A model generated the notes under the pieces. It was not told the DNA's origin and made no database searches. It was given only the letters and a program-made list of their open reading frames with translations. From Sinonovacula constricta (Eukaryota; Mollusca; Bivalvia; Cardiida; Solecurtidae), in assembly GCA_007844125.1 (NCBI GenBank), contig CM017569.1, positions 11,789,686-11,853,685 of the forward strand: DNA of 64,000 bases, in the 5' to 3' direction. This document shows positions 21,011 to 35,500 of the stretch, piece by piece; the stretch's first letter is position 1; every line of letters starts with the position of its first letter. The translations under genes were made by a program, and so were the position numbers.

Positions 21011-23856
21011 TGGATATAAAAACAATTTGTATGACTCACAGAGGGGTTGTCTTGAGAATTCAAGCCTGCTGCAATAACCTGTTATTTAATGTCTTTACTA
21101 AATTGTGTAATAATTTTTTACGGATCATTTACATAAAGGTTTGAAATATATTTCACGCTTTTCTTGCTTCGCACAAATTGATCACAGTTAGGCAAATAGT
21201 GTTGATACTGATCTGCTGGGAACAGTTTGATAAGGATCTACACTATTTGGGGATGTTTTTAAATAGACTGTTGCATAAAATTGTAAGCACATAACTAATG
21301 ATTTAGTAGGGATTATTAACACTTGTAAGAGGTTCGGGGTGAAGAGTCAGTAACTGTGACTGCTGTCTGCAATCAGAACTGTGCAAATAAACCATAAGCA
21401 CACACGGATAATTGCTGAAGCATGAGCAACCAGTTGCTACTCAGATTTTGACCCAGTTGCACAATAATATTGATCTTGTTTATATTACCCTTTAACAAAT
21501 TGTATTTGCAAGACAAGTTGGTAAAAATAAACCTTGGTCCAAGGGATATGGCATATAGAGTCCAACAATGCTTCTGCATTTGATTGGCCAGATTTAAATC
21601 GCAAAATAAATTTGATCTAATCAGGTACATGTACTTGTAAGAGATATCTTGTTTGAGCTGCATGTTTAATCTTTAGTGTGCATTGTACAAATAGAACTGG
21701 CACATGGTTATAAAACACACCACAAGAGTCTTAGTTGTTAAATTGAAAATATTGACCATTATAATACTAGGAAATAGTCACAGACTATTGCTTCATCTTG
21801 TGAATATTTGCCAACTGGTGGAGTGGAACATCATTCACCATTTTTTTATCTGACATTTATGACAGAAAATTATAAATTGTATTGTTTGAATACTGTTTAA
21901 AAAAAAAATGATCTTATTGTATTATTTTGTAATAATTGTGGATCCCAGAATGAATTTGAAATTCAGTCACCTCAGTAACTATTATGCTGATATTCATGTT
22001 TTTTGCATGGTTACCCTTGTTTATTATACTGCCTTGATGAATTTTATGCATGCCATTATTGTTTATTATATATATTTTAACTTACCCAGCATTGAGTTGG
22101 TTCAGGTGTGTTGAATTGTGATAGCATCTTACCACTTTCTCTCTTCCTTTGTGCTTTTTTTTATTAGTTTGTGCTTTTATTTTTCAAGTTTTTTTTTTTT
22201 TTCTCAATTGTTTTGGTACTCCAAATAAATAATTCTGTTGTTTCTTTCAAATTTGGTCATTTTCATGTTTTGATATGTAGATTATACATACTAAACAAAA
22301 CCATGATGAATTTTAAATTGAAATTGTACCGCAGCATAGAAAATATGTACAAACATTTATACTCTAAATTGTTCTATATGTATTTAAAATTGAAATAGTT
22401 TTATGAACAGGAAAATTGTGTTTCAAGTTATCATAAATGTGGTAAAATATATCAGATATTGTGGAAGTGACGTCCATTGTATTGCACATTTTCTAACTTG
22501 AAGGTGCTGCTATGGCATGCATACTACATGTGCCCAGTGTAAAATATTATACAAGGCATTTACATACTTGTATCACAATGTGCAAATGAATTATTTGTTT
22601 CGGGGGGATGTGGGAGGTAAAATCGCTTTCTGTTTGTTCAATGTATAATGCCAGATGTCTCTTTAAGATGACTACATCATAACTGCGGCATTTACTCTCT
22701 GAGAATGCATGTATGCTTTAACATGTATGACATATTTAGCATTTCCAAACTTATTAGGCTTAGTCAGTATATGGTGCTTAATTATCTATCTTGGAATTAG
22801 GCCTAGCCTGGGTCTTCAAATATACATTTAGAGCAGTAACACTTGGTGTATACATATTTGTAATTAGTTTTTTTTATACTCAGTTTATTTAGTTATACAT
22901 ATAAGTTTTACTTGCTCATCATGTCTTGTTGCCTATTCCATATTGAGAGTTAATTTACTGTAAGAAAACTTGAGGCTGGAATAATTACATTCACATGTAT
23001 GTTTTATTGAAAAAAAAGTTTTGCAAAATCTAAAATGTGCACTGGTTCTAAATCTGTTTATTATGTCCTATTTTAACAAAACAAATTTGTCAAGTTTAGT
23101 GATTTACAAAAGAAAAGTCAGTTATAATCAGTTTTATGGATGTAGGTGTGTTTATTATTTTGGAAAATTTATTAATTGGCTAAACATTTTGGTTATGTCA
23201 CATTTTTTGTCACATTTTTACAAACTGTGTTTTGTTGATTAGTTGATGTATGATTTCCTTAGAACATAGACTGCATGTAAGGTGTTTGTTTTCCATTTGA
23301 CTGACCTTTTTATCTGTCCTTATACTGTGTGAGACATTATCAATGGGAATGACCTCTGGTGGAAAAAATACAGGAAAAATAAACATTTCTAGAAACATAA
23401 TAAAAGTTGTTAAAACATATATTTGCTTGATATTCTTTTTTTTCTTTTCCAGTCTTGTAATAATTTGGTTTTAGAAACGTGTATGTATCTGTTGTTTACA
23501 AGGAATAAGTGTGAAACAGATTTTAGAAAAATTCTTTAATGCAAAGTACCTTAATTTAATTAACTTATATTAAATGTTAATGCCGGAACAGTTTTAACAA
23601 AAATTCTAGGACCTGTTTATTTATAAAACTATAAGACTGCCTTGAGTGTTTTAATAAGATAAAAAACTTTGGACTGGAGTGAGCCTTAAAACAATTTTAA
23701 AGAACATTTGAAGTAGAGTCTACTAGTTGTAGTAGTGGGGATTTTAAGGTCCTCATGCAACTGACCCTCAGATAATCAGGTATGGATAATTGATTAAAAT
23801 TCTAGATTGGTAAGAATTCTGGGGCTTGTGATCTGCTGCTGTCACAGGCAATCTGG
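21011..23856. other. Intergenic spacer or extended PGC-1 3' UTR
   Basis: Very AT-rich with short random frames. The only recognised feature is a palindromic mini-element at 21191-21250. Confidence 0.5.
21191..21250. repeat. Palindromic mini-element, well preserved
   Basis: Starts GGCAAATAGTGTTGATACTG and ends GATAAGGATCTACACTATTT, so the ends pair as a hairpin. The same ends occur at 28977, 29612, 38986, 39265 and 58050. Confidence 0.65.
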
Positions 23857-26800
23857 ATACTTAGTCTGCCCTGAAGGGACAATGTCATGCTACCTATATA
23901 TTTAGTCTGCCCTGAAGGGATGATGTCATGCTACCTATATATTTAGTCTGCCCTGAAGGACGATGTCATGCTACCTATATACTTAGTCTGCCCTGAAGGG
24001 ACAATGTTATGCTACCTATATACTTAGTCTGCCCTGAAGGGACGATGTCATGCTACCTATATACTTAGTCTGCCCTGAAGGGACAATGTCATGCTACCTA
24101 TATACTTAGTCTGCCCTGAAGGGACAATGTTATGCTACCTATATACTTAGTCTGCCCTGAAGGGACGATGTCATGCTACCTATATACTTAGTCTGCCCTG
24201 AAGGGACAATGTTATGCTACCTATATACTTAGTCTGCCCTGAAGGGACAATGTCATGCTACCTATATATTTATTCTGGTCTGAAATGACAAGGTTATGCT
24301 ACATATATACTTCAGTCGGTCCTGAAGGGACAATGTTATGCTTCCTATATACTTAGTCTGCCCTGAAGGGACAATGTTATGCTACCTATATACTTAGTCT
24401 GCCCTGAAGGGACAATGTCATGCTACCTATATACTTAGTCTGCCCTGAAGGGACAATGTTATGCTACCTATATACTTAGTCTGCCCTGAAGGGACAATGT
24501 CATGCTACCTATATACTTAGTCTGCCCTGAAGGGACAATGTTATGCTACCTATATACTTAGTCTGCCCTGAAGGGACAATGTCATGCTACCTATATACTT
24601 AGTCTGCCCTGAAGGGACAATGTTATGCTACCTATATACTTCGTCTGCCCTGAAGGGACAATGTTATGCTACCTATATACTTAGTCTGCCCTGAAGGGAC
24701 AATGTCATGCTACCTATATACTTAGTCTGCCCTGAAGGGACAATGTTATGCTACCTATATACTTAGTCTGCCCTGAAGGGACAATGTTATGCTACCTATA
24801 TACTTAGTCTGCCCTGAAGGGACAATGTCATGCTACCTATATACTTAGTCTGCTCTGAAGGGACAATGCTATGCTTCCTATATATTTAGTCTGCCCTGAA
24901 GGACGATGTCATGCTACCTATATACTTAGTCTGCCCTGAAGGGACAATGTTATGCTTCCTATATATTTAGTCTGCCCTGAAGGGACAAATGTTATGCTAC
25001 CTATATACTTAGTCTGCCCTGAAGGGACAATGTTATGCTTCCTATATATTTAGTCTGCCCTGAAGGGACAATGTTATGCTACCTATATACTTAGTCTGCC
25101 GTGAAGGGACAATGTTATGCTACCTACATATTTAGTCTGCCCTGAAGGGACAATGTCATGCTACCTATATACTTAGTCTGCCCTGAAGGGACAATGTCAT
25201 GCTACCTATATACTTAGTCTGCCCTGAAGGGACAATGTTATGCTTCCTATATATTTAGTCTGCCCTGAAGGACGATGTCATGCTACCTATATACTTAGTC
25301 TGTCCTGAAGGGACAATGTCATGCTACCTATATACTTAGTCTGCCCTAAAGGGACAAGGTTATGCTACCTATATACTTAGTCTGCCCTGAAGGGACAATG
25401 CAATGCTACCTATATACTTAGTCTGCCCTGAAGGGACAATGTCATGCTACCTGTATATTTAGTCTGCCCTGAAGGGACGATGTCATGCATCCTATATATT
25501 TTGTCTGCCCTGAAGGGACGATGTCATGCTACCTATATATTTAGTCTGCCCTGAAGGGACAATGTCATGCTACCTGTATATTTTGTCTGCCCTGAAGGGA
25601 CGATGTCATGCTACCTGTATATTTAGTCTGCCCTGAAGGGACGATGTCATGCATCCTATATATTTTGTCTGCCCTGAAGGGACGATGTCATGCATCCTAT
25701 ATGTTTTGTCTGCCCTGAAGGGACGATGTCATGCTACCTATATATTTAGTCTGCCCTGAAGGGACAATGTCATGCTACCTATATATTTAGTCTGCCCTGA
25801 AGGGACGATGTCATGCTACCTATATACTTAGTCTGCCCTGAAGGGACAATGTTATGCTACCTATATACTTAGTCTGCCCTGAAGGGACGATGTCATGCTA
25901 CCTATATATTTAGTCTGCCCTGAAGGGACAATGTCATGCTACCTATATACTTAGTCTGCCCTGAAGGGACAATGTCATGCTACCTATATATTTAGTCTGC
26001 CCTGAAGGGACGATGTCATGCTACCTATATATTTAGTCTGCCCTGAAGGGACAATGTTATGCTACCTATATACTTAGTCTGCCCTGAAGGGACGATGTCA
26101 TGCTACCTATATACTTAGTCTGCCCTGAAGGGACAATGTCATGCTACCTATATACTTAGTCTGCCCTGAAGGGACGATGTCATGCTACCTATATATTTAG
26201 TCTGCCCTGAAGGGACGATGTCATGCTACCTATATATTTAGTCTGCCCTGAAGGGACGATGTCATGCTACCTATATATTTAGTCTGCCCTGAAGGGACAA
26301 TGTCATGCTACCTGTATATTTTGTCTGCCCTGAAGGGACGATGTCATGCTACCTATATATTTAGTCTGCCCTGAAGGGACGATGTCATGCTACCTATATA
26401 CTTAGTCTGCTCTGAAGGGACAATGTCATGCTACCTATATATTTAGTCTGCCCTGAAGGGACGATGTCATGCTACCTATATATTTAGTCTGCCCTGAAGG
26501 GACAATGTCATGCTACCTATATATTTAGTCTGCCCTGAAGGGACGATGTCATGCTACCTATATACTTAGTCTGCTCTGAAGGGACAATGTCATGCTACCT
26601 ATATATTTAGTCTGCCCTGAAGGGACAATGTCATGCTACCTATATATTTAGTCTGCCCTGAAGGGACAATGTCATACTACCTATATATTTAGTCTGCCCT
26701 GAAGGGACGATGTCATGCTACCTATATACTTAGTCTGCCCTGAAGGGACGATGTCATGCATCCTATATGTTTTGTCTGCCCTGAAGGGACGATGTCATGC

Positions 26801-27662
26801 TACCTATATATTTAGTCTGCCCTGAAGGGACGATGTCATGCATCCTATATGTTTTGTCTGCCCTGAAGGGACGATGTCATGCATCCTATATGTTTTGTCT
26901 GCCCTGAAGGGACGATGTCATGCATCCTATATGTTTTGTCTGCCCTGAAGGGACGATGTCATGCATCCTATATGTTTTGTCTGCCCTGAAGGGACGATGT
27001 CATGCATCCTATATGTTTTGTCTGCCCTGAAGGGACGATGTCATGCATCCTATATGTTTTGTCTGCCCTGAAGGGACAATGTCATGCTACCTATATATTT
27101 AGTCTGCCCTGAAGGGACGATGTCATGCATCCTATATGTTTTGTCTGCCCTGAAGGGACGATGTCATGCATCCTATATGTTTAGTCTGCCCTGAAGGGAC
27201 GATGTCATGCTACCTATATACTTAGTCTGCCCTGAAGGGACGATGTCATGCTACCTATATACTTAGTCTGCCCTGAAGGGACAATGTCATGCTACCTGTA
27301 TATTTAGTCTGCCCTGAAGGGACGATGTCATGCATCCTATATATTTTGTCTGCCCTGAAGGGACGATGTCATGCTACCTATATATTTAGTCTGCCCTGAA
27401 GGGACAATGTCATGCTACCTGTATATTTTGTCTGCCCTGAAGGGACAATGTCATGCTACCTATATATTTTGTCTGCCCTGAAGGGATGATGTCATGCTAC
27501 CTATATATTTAGTCTGCCCTGAAGAGACAATGTTATGCTTATACATATATCCTTGGTCTGCCCTTAAGGGACAATGTTATGCTTATACATATATCCTTGG
27601 TCTGCCCTGAAGGGACAAGGTTATGCTACCTTTGTACTTAGCCTGGCCATAAGGGTCAATGT
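23857..27662. repeat. 41-bp minisatellite, about 92 copies, between the two gene 3' ends
   Basis: The unit is TTAGTCTGCCCTGAAGGGAC then AATGTCATGCTACCTATATAC. It contains the small palindrome CCCTGAAGGG. Unit variants are patterned. From about 24330 to 24840, units with GTTATG and GTCATG largely alternate (an 82-bp higher-order unit). From about 26840 to 27060 a variant with CATCCTATATGTTTTG is repeated without interruption. The last copies (after 27530) are degenerate. Confidence 0.97.
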
Positions 27663-29409
27663 TGATAACCTCTCAACTCAAGGATTAACTTGAAATGCTT
27701 ACATATATGGAGGGAAAAAATAACAACAGATTTTTAATACAACAAATCTGTTTATAAAAAAGAAAATGTATATCAAACAAATTATAATATATTTACAAAT
27801 GTCATATAATAAAATTTCACACTCAAAATATTATTTAAATGTAACAATTTCAGTGTCCTCAAATTGCAGGAATACTTATGGCATTTTTTCTGTTTGGATA
27901 AAACTGTTAATTTGCACAGAAGGTATTAACAATGGACTCTTACACACCCCACCACCCCTGAACTATTAGGTTGGTTAACACATAATTTATCATCCAATTA
28001 TATTCATGAAGTAATCAGTAACTAAAGTTTTAAATACCTGGCAATATTAATTTGTTATTTATAGTTGCTGTCAACTTTAAATTGTTATTTAGAGTTGCTG
28101 GTAATATTTATTTAATATTTCTATATAACAATAACATGATAAGTTTTTGGCCTATAGTTTATTATAGCTTATGCTATTAAACACTGTGCAACATACTTTT
28201 ATGTGACAATTAATTCCTGCAATCAGCAAGAACAACTCAATAAAAGCTGACAAAGGACGTATGATAGTTTCTTAAATGTCATCTCTGAGAATCATGAAAT
28301 TCTTTCAATGATATTAACCTTGAGTTTAGGAACATAATCAGCTACATATGTTTATTGTTATACTTCTCTGTATCTTGTTTATAACTCTATAATATACATA
28401 TGTATTTGTACATTTATTTATTCAAATGTTAAAGATGTTGGGCTGATACTAAAATGTATCCAAAATCATATCAGACCAGAGTCTATATGTCATCAACAAT
28501 TGCTGCGGTCAACAGTCAAACAAACTGCAAATGCAATTAAATATTATTACCCATGGATAGAAAATGATTTGTTAATATAAAATACAGAGTTATATTGCTT
28601 ACTTTCAGTAAAATACAAAAAAAGGATAAATATAAACTCAAATCTGATGTGGTCGCTTTGATGGACTTTACATAACATTGATTAGTTCTTAACATGTCAT
28701 GAAATCCAATTCAAGTCATACAAAATCATTTAGAACCCAGACATGTTAAGTCATATTTATGTATTATAAAGTTGTTCTTAAAAATCTTTCATTATAGTAA
28801 CCTGTACTTGTATACACTAATTCTTTAATAATCTTTTCAGCACAGGACAATTCCATTTGATTAGTTCAGCATAAATCAGCCAAACTTTCAAAAATGCCAC
28901 AAAACCAGCCCCTATTGCATTAATTATGCCGTTTAACCCTGATCATTATATCACCACGTATTAGTGGAGACTGGCAGCAAACAGTGCAGATCCAGATGTG
29001 GCCACCCCAGTGGGAACTGGCTGATCTGGGTCTGCACTTTTTGTGAATGCCAGATTCAAATCAAGACAAGTATTTTAGAAAAATGTATCTCACACAGGTT
29101 AAAAAAGGTATGGAAATACAAGTAAGCTTGATAGACCATAACAAAGACATCACCTTGATATTGAGAAGACAAGGTAATTGCATAATTATTATTAAATATT
29201 GGTATCACCTTATGATATACTATATACTACTTTGACCTAGAGTGTGTTTTGCATAGCACAGGTAGAAACTGAGGGATATACAACCCTGGTTAAATTTCTC
29301 TACTGTACGTAAACAAAACTGGGGTCATCCTTCCATCACCAAGTAAGATGGACAACAGGGGTGATATACGACTCATCTTGCTAAGGCCACAATCAATCAG
29401 GTAACTGCT
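27663..29409. other. Spacer downstream of MORN4
   Basis: AT-rich. It contains one mini-element (28977-29043) and presumably the MORN4 3' untranslated region at its right end. I could not choose a polyadenylation site. Confidence 0.45.
28977..29043. repeat. Palindromic mini-element near the MORN4 3' end
   Basis: Left arm GCAAACAGTGCAGATCCAG, right arm CTGATCTGGGTCTGCACTTT. The centre holds CACCCCAGTGGGAACTGG. This copy is close to the form common in bivalve genomes (recalled, not searched). Confidence 0.65.
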
Positions 29410-29558
29410 TTATGATCGAAGGTTTCTAGCAGCCTCAGCTGAAGCTTGTGCAGCTTGTATGGCCTCGGTACATTTTTCACGCCGGACAATTTTGGTACCC
29501 TCAAACATGCCTTCATTCCTTGGTAAGCCATGTGATCCATCAGAAAATGTCACAATAC
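29410..29558 (-). CDS. MORN4: MORN4 exon 4
   Basis: Residues 105-153 and stop TAA (29412-29410). Reads IVTFSDGSHGLPRNEGMF, then a helical Ala-rich tail ending AARNLRS. Acceptor TTATTTACAG. Confidence 0.92.
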
Positions 29559-32500
29559 CTGTAAATAATGACTATTATTTAAGTTTGCAAATCATATATT
29601 AATAAGGTGTAGGCAAATAGTGTGGTTCCAGATCAGCTGACTCCTGTTGGTAGTTGTCTGAACAAGGTCTTCACTTTGTACTGCTTAGTCTCTACTACAA
29701 GTATTTTAATCTCTTCATATTGTGAAAAACAGATAAATAAGAAATATAGATATTTTTTTTACTGTTTTAAGTAAAATCATCTAAAATGGCCTATTTATAT
29801 CCCATTCACTTCTTTTACCAAATATTCTTTATCCCCCCACCCACCCATTGATTAACAATGCTTAGAAATCTCAGGTCATTTAGCAACAATAAATACATTC
29901 ATAGGTATTGCTCAATCTTCAGGACAGAGGTCATTGTGCTTTTCAGAACATTGTAGCCTCTGCCACTGTGCAAAATGGATGCAGGCCCTGACAAATATGA
30001 CTTTAATGTGATTATAATAGTCTTTTAACATATTTTTTAAAATATTCATACCATTAAAGTTAAAGTTAAAAAAATAATTACGTTTAATTTGTATAAAGCA
30101 TTTTAACAGTGACACAGATATTGATGCACACAAGCATGATCCCCACTATGGTCACACACTTTTGGAGGAAGCTGGGTTAACTGTAGCATGACAATACATT
30201 AACATTAACATGCTAACAGTTGTATGTACTGCAGGGTTTGGTGAAGTCTTTAATTCTTAACAGGAAGTTCCACAGCATGTTGGGATGGAGTTGGAATAAT
30301 TCAACTCCCTGACACTTTTTGTAAAGTGTTCATATGCAGATGCTATTTTATTGAGAGTAGGAGGGTATCTACCGGTATTGTATTTCACATTGTTTACAGA
30401 TTGACCTGCCACGCACCTGTGTTTTCTACCCAGATAAGTGTCTTGTGCCATTCAGCAAGCAAAGATGACCATATTTTGTGCAAACACATATATAGTGAGA
30501 AAAGTAGAGATACACATTTAATATACATATAAATGAACATGAGAGAACTCGTTACCATGGCCACAAATCTTCCCATCCTTATATTGTCCATCAAACTTCA
30601 TCCCGTCACACCGTGTAAAGGATCCATAACCATTGAATTTGCCTTGATAGAACTCTCCCTCAAACCTACAACAGAAGACAATATTGTAACTGAATGATTT
30701 GGTTTATTTATACATCTATAATGCCTACCTCACTAGACCACCAAACAACAGCACAAGATTGCGGAGGCCAGCTTGAGAACTATCAAGCTGTTGGAACTGA
30801 ACACAGCAGTCATCAACCTCTGGATACAGTGATGCTAAAGGATATGTGTATGTACTGCATGAACACAGTCGTGGCCATTTTCACAATCTCTAACTATAAT
30901 TGTTAAGGACCCCAGAAAAGTCTAAATAGAAGACTTCCCCACCTGAAAATTGAACACACACACAAGAAGGCTACTGAAATTATAAGACACTATGTAGCTT
31001 TCAAGAAAGTATTAACGCTTTGAATTTATGAATCAATTTTTACACAATGTTATGTTAAGTCTTGCAATTCATGGTCAATGATATTTACATTAAGCTGAAG
31101 AAGGAAAGCCAGAAATCAGAGATATACTGCTAATATATGGAAATACTTCTACAGACTTCAACATAAGTAAGTACAATGAACATGTTGGCAAAATCTAAAA
31201 TCAACAGCATAATTTTAATGCAACTTGACACAATTATGTTGTGTAACATTTTAAAAATGGTCAACAGGTTGTTAATGTTGATCAGAAGTCGGTATAAGAT
31301 CAACCATGACTTGAAAAGAATTTGATGTCAAGGCGGTGTAGCAATTTAATAATGAAAAATATTTTGTTTTGCAGTGAACTGATAGCCAGTAGCAATGACA
31401 ATCAATGCGCTTACAAAGCACTGTTTGGGCAATTAAGTTTTACCCTGTAAAGTAAAGGCTTGTAAATAATGGTAATGTTGGATTATTCTGTGATAAATCT
31501 TCAGCTGCAAAACATCATCCTCTTCTAAATATAGATTATACACTACGAAAAACAACAACAATGCAGTTACTAATGTACAATTTATTAAAACAATATTTAA
31601 CATATAAAATTTACCAAATGATTGCATACTTACTAAAGTTAAGAATAAAGTAAATGCTTATAGGTGCTACTGGACATGAAAAAAATACACTGAGTTTAAA
31701 ATCACCTCCCAGTTAAAAGCTGGTCGACAGAAGAACTATGAGTATAGTAAAATGAATAAGCGACAATTGGTTTGATTTATTTTGTGAACACTACTCCCCT
31801 GTTACATGAATATAAATCCTTATTACAAACCTAGTATAGAGCTACAGATGGCAGGGAGGCCTTGCGAAGGGTATCGCAAATATATCAGCCTAGTATATAT
31901 GTATAATCAGTGGAACACACATTCTAATAACACTTTGCACAACGTTTTCATTCATAAATCTTCAAATTTCATGTACATCTACATTACACAATAATAATAA
32001 TGACTTGAACATCAAATATATTGAAATTAATGTTAACATTTGAAGCATGCCTGAACGCATTTAACTCATCTAGTCTCCTTACACATACACATTTCTGTAT
32101 AAACACTGCTTTTTTCATAGGCATAAAGAATGACTGCTGGTAGTCAAAGTCATGCAGAGTCAATTGTTTGTGCTTCCAAAATTCAGCTTTCTGGTAACTC
32201 TAGACTGTTGTGCGCAACACCACCTCAACACCGATCTCTTGCTCACTGTTGCGTAATAAAAACAAGACTCACATGAAATACAACATTCTATTTTTCAAAA
32301 ATAAATATGGAAAATACACTTCAAGTAGCAAATATATTTACAGAACCATGTTTAATCTAATAATTTTGGCATTTTGGGAGGGATATCTTTGTTTCAACAC
32401 TATTTTTTTCATTTTTACAGCCTATAAAAATTGGCATTATTTGTTGTTATCACTAATTTAGCAAATATCCAAAGGCATGGTGTTTTTTCTGTATTTAGCT

Positions 32501-35500
32501 CAGAGACATGTGACCCATATAGAACTCTTCTCTTTGAGGCATACGAAAAAAAATATTGTAGCATTTTACCATTAAAATTTGTAAATATCAACATTTAATT
32601 ACAGCAGGTAGCAAAAAAAATAAGTTGTTTATTTTCTTATAAAAATTGAATCATGTTCACTGTATGTGATACATAAAGCTTTATAAAAAATAAAAATATG
32701 GAACTTAAAAATGGTAAAACAAGTAAATATCTGAAATAATTACATTTAAATTCTTAAAAATGCCTTTAATTTTGAAAAAAAAGCCTAAAAAATACCTTTG
32801 TACAAATATTTATTTTCAGCAAAATAATATGGATACAATTTGCATCCTGTTTTCATGTTGAGGTCATGTGACACAGTAAACACATGTAAAATAAGAACAA
32901 TAGAAGGTCATTGCTATATCTATTTGAATAACATAAAGAAAACTGACTTACAATAAAGAAAACTGACTTACTATTAATAAATAGTAATGATTTAGATCGG
33001 AGAAACTGGTCAAGTGGTGTTTAAGATTTACTTTCAGGTATGGGTTTGGGCACGCATCAGTGTCTTATAATAAAGGAAATTTGGATTATTTGATGAAAGT
33101 CTTTAAACAACGTCTTCATGATACTGCCCTACAAAATTAGTTTTCTGAAATGAAGGTATCATTAAGTTGTGATATGTACAGAGAATATAAAACTTTATTT
33201 AATCCAGAAAGATATTTGTAGCTTGATATAACACATGCTTATAAAAAGTCATTAGCAAAATTCAGATGCTCAGATGACAGATTTGCAGTTAAAGTAAGTC
33301 AACACAATAATGTACCTCGTAATGAATGATTGTGTAGGTATTGTTTAGAAATTCTTCCAGAAAGAAACATTGAGTATGATTTCATGTATTGTTTATGTGT
33401 CCTAAATATGACAAACTATGAGACAGATTATTGTTTACATGGTACACAGGGAGAGTAGACCAATTAAATTTTATAAATCTGTTGTCAACGAAAAATTATC
33501 TCATATTGCAAAAAATATCCTTCTTTGTTCTAGAAATTATAAAATGAGAAAAAAAATATACATTTATAAAGTATGTTTTATTTGCATGTTTGATATTAAC
33601 ATTATTACATCATTACATGTATGTTTCATGTAAACATGATTATATCAATATGTCACATTATAATGTAAACATGATTATATCAATATGTCACATTATAATG
33701 TAAACATGATTATATCAATATGTCACATTATAATGTAAACATGATTATATCAATATGTCACATTTTAATGTAAACATGATTGTATCATTATAGGCATGTT
33801 CCATAAATACATAATTATATCAATACATGTATTAATATGTTTAATATAAACACCATTGTATCATTAAAGGCATGTTTCAAATAAAAATGATTGTATCATT
33901 ATAGGTATATTCCATATAAACGTAATAATATAATATGTATGCATTAAAACACACATGACTATGTCATTAGGGGTATGTGTCATATTAACAAGATTATATC
34001 ACTGAACATGTTTTATATAAAAATCATTATGAATATGGGTTTCACCAAGACATGATCATACTTTTTCAAATGCTGCATGTATGATAAAAATTGACACAAC
34101 TTATTGTCAAATGATGTCATGATACTAAGACGTATTTAGGCCTCTATTCACAAAAATAAAAACTGTTCTGTTCTGTTCTGTATTGGGTGTTAACAAAAGT
34201 TTGGTTGGAAATAGACAGGATGCAAAAATTCTTTATCATCATCAAAAGGTTATATCGAACTAAGTATACAAGTCAAATATGCCTGAATGTAGGACAAACA
34301 AGTCAAATATGCCTGACTGTAGGACAGGCAAGTAAAATATGCCTGACTGTAGGACATGCAAGTAAAATATGCATGACTGTAGGACAGGCAAGTCAAATAT
34401 GCCTGACTGTAGGGCATGCAAGTAAAATATGCATGACTGTAGGACAGGCAAGTAAAATATGCCTGACTGTAGGACATGCAAGTCAAATATGCCTGACTGT
34501 AGGACAGGCAAGTAAAATATGCCTGACTGTAGGACATGCAAGTAAAATATGCATGACTGTAGGACAGGCAAGTCAAATATGCCTGACTGTAGGACATGCA
34601 AGTAAAATATGCATGACTGTAGGACAGGCAAGTAAAATATGCCTGACTGTAGGACATGCAAGTAAAATATGCCTGACTGTAGGACAGGCAAGTCAAATAT
34701 GCCTGACTGTAGGACATGCAAGTAAAATATGCCTGACTGTAGGGCATGCAAGTAAAATATGCATGACTGTAGGACAGGCAAGTAAAATATGCCTGACTGT
34801 AGGACATGCAAGTCAAATATGCCTGACTGTAGGACATGCAAGTCAAATATGCCTGACTGTAGGACATGCAAGTCGAATATGCCTGACTGTAGGGCATACA
34901 AGTCAAACATGCCTGACTGTAGGGCATGCAAGTAAAATATGCCTGACTGTAGGACATGCAAGTAAAATATGCCTGACTGTAGGACATTCAAGTAAAATAT
35001 GCCTGACTGTAGGACAGGCAAGTAAAATATGCCTGACTGTAGGACATGCAAGTCAAATATGCCTGACTGTAGGACATGCAAGTAAAATATGCCTGACTGT
35101 AGGGCATGCAAGTAAAATATGCCTGGCAAGTAAAATATGCCTGACTGTAGGGCATGCAAGTCAAATATGCCTGACTGTAGGACATGCAAGTAAAATATGC
35201 CTGACTGTAGGACATGCAAGTCAAATATGCCTGACTGTAGGGCATGCAAGTAAAATATGCCTGACTGTAGGACATGCAAGTCAAATATGCCTGACTGTAG
35301 GGCATGCAAGTCAAATATGCCTGACTGTAGGACATGCAAGTCAAATATGCCTGACTGTAGGACATGCAAGTCAAATATGCCTGGCAAGTAAAATATGCCT
35401 GACTGTAGGGCATGCAAGTCAAAAATGCCTGACTGTAGGGCATGCAAGTCAAATATGCCTGACTGTAGGGCATGCAAGTCAAATATGCCTGACTGTAGGA

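Noticed and set aside
23857..27662. A CRISPR array
   Set aside because: The units are contiguous 41-bp tandem copies with no unique spacers, in a eukaryotic genome.
30399..30470. Another SINE family A copy
   Set aside because: Only TTTTCTACCCAGATAAGTG and a few neighbouring words match the core, too little to separate from chance.
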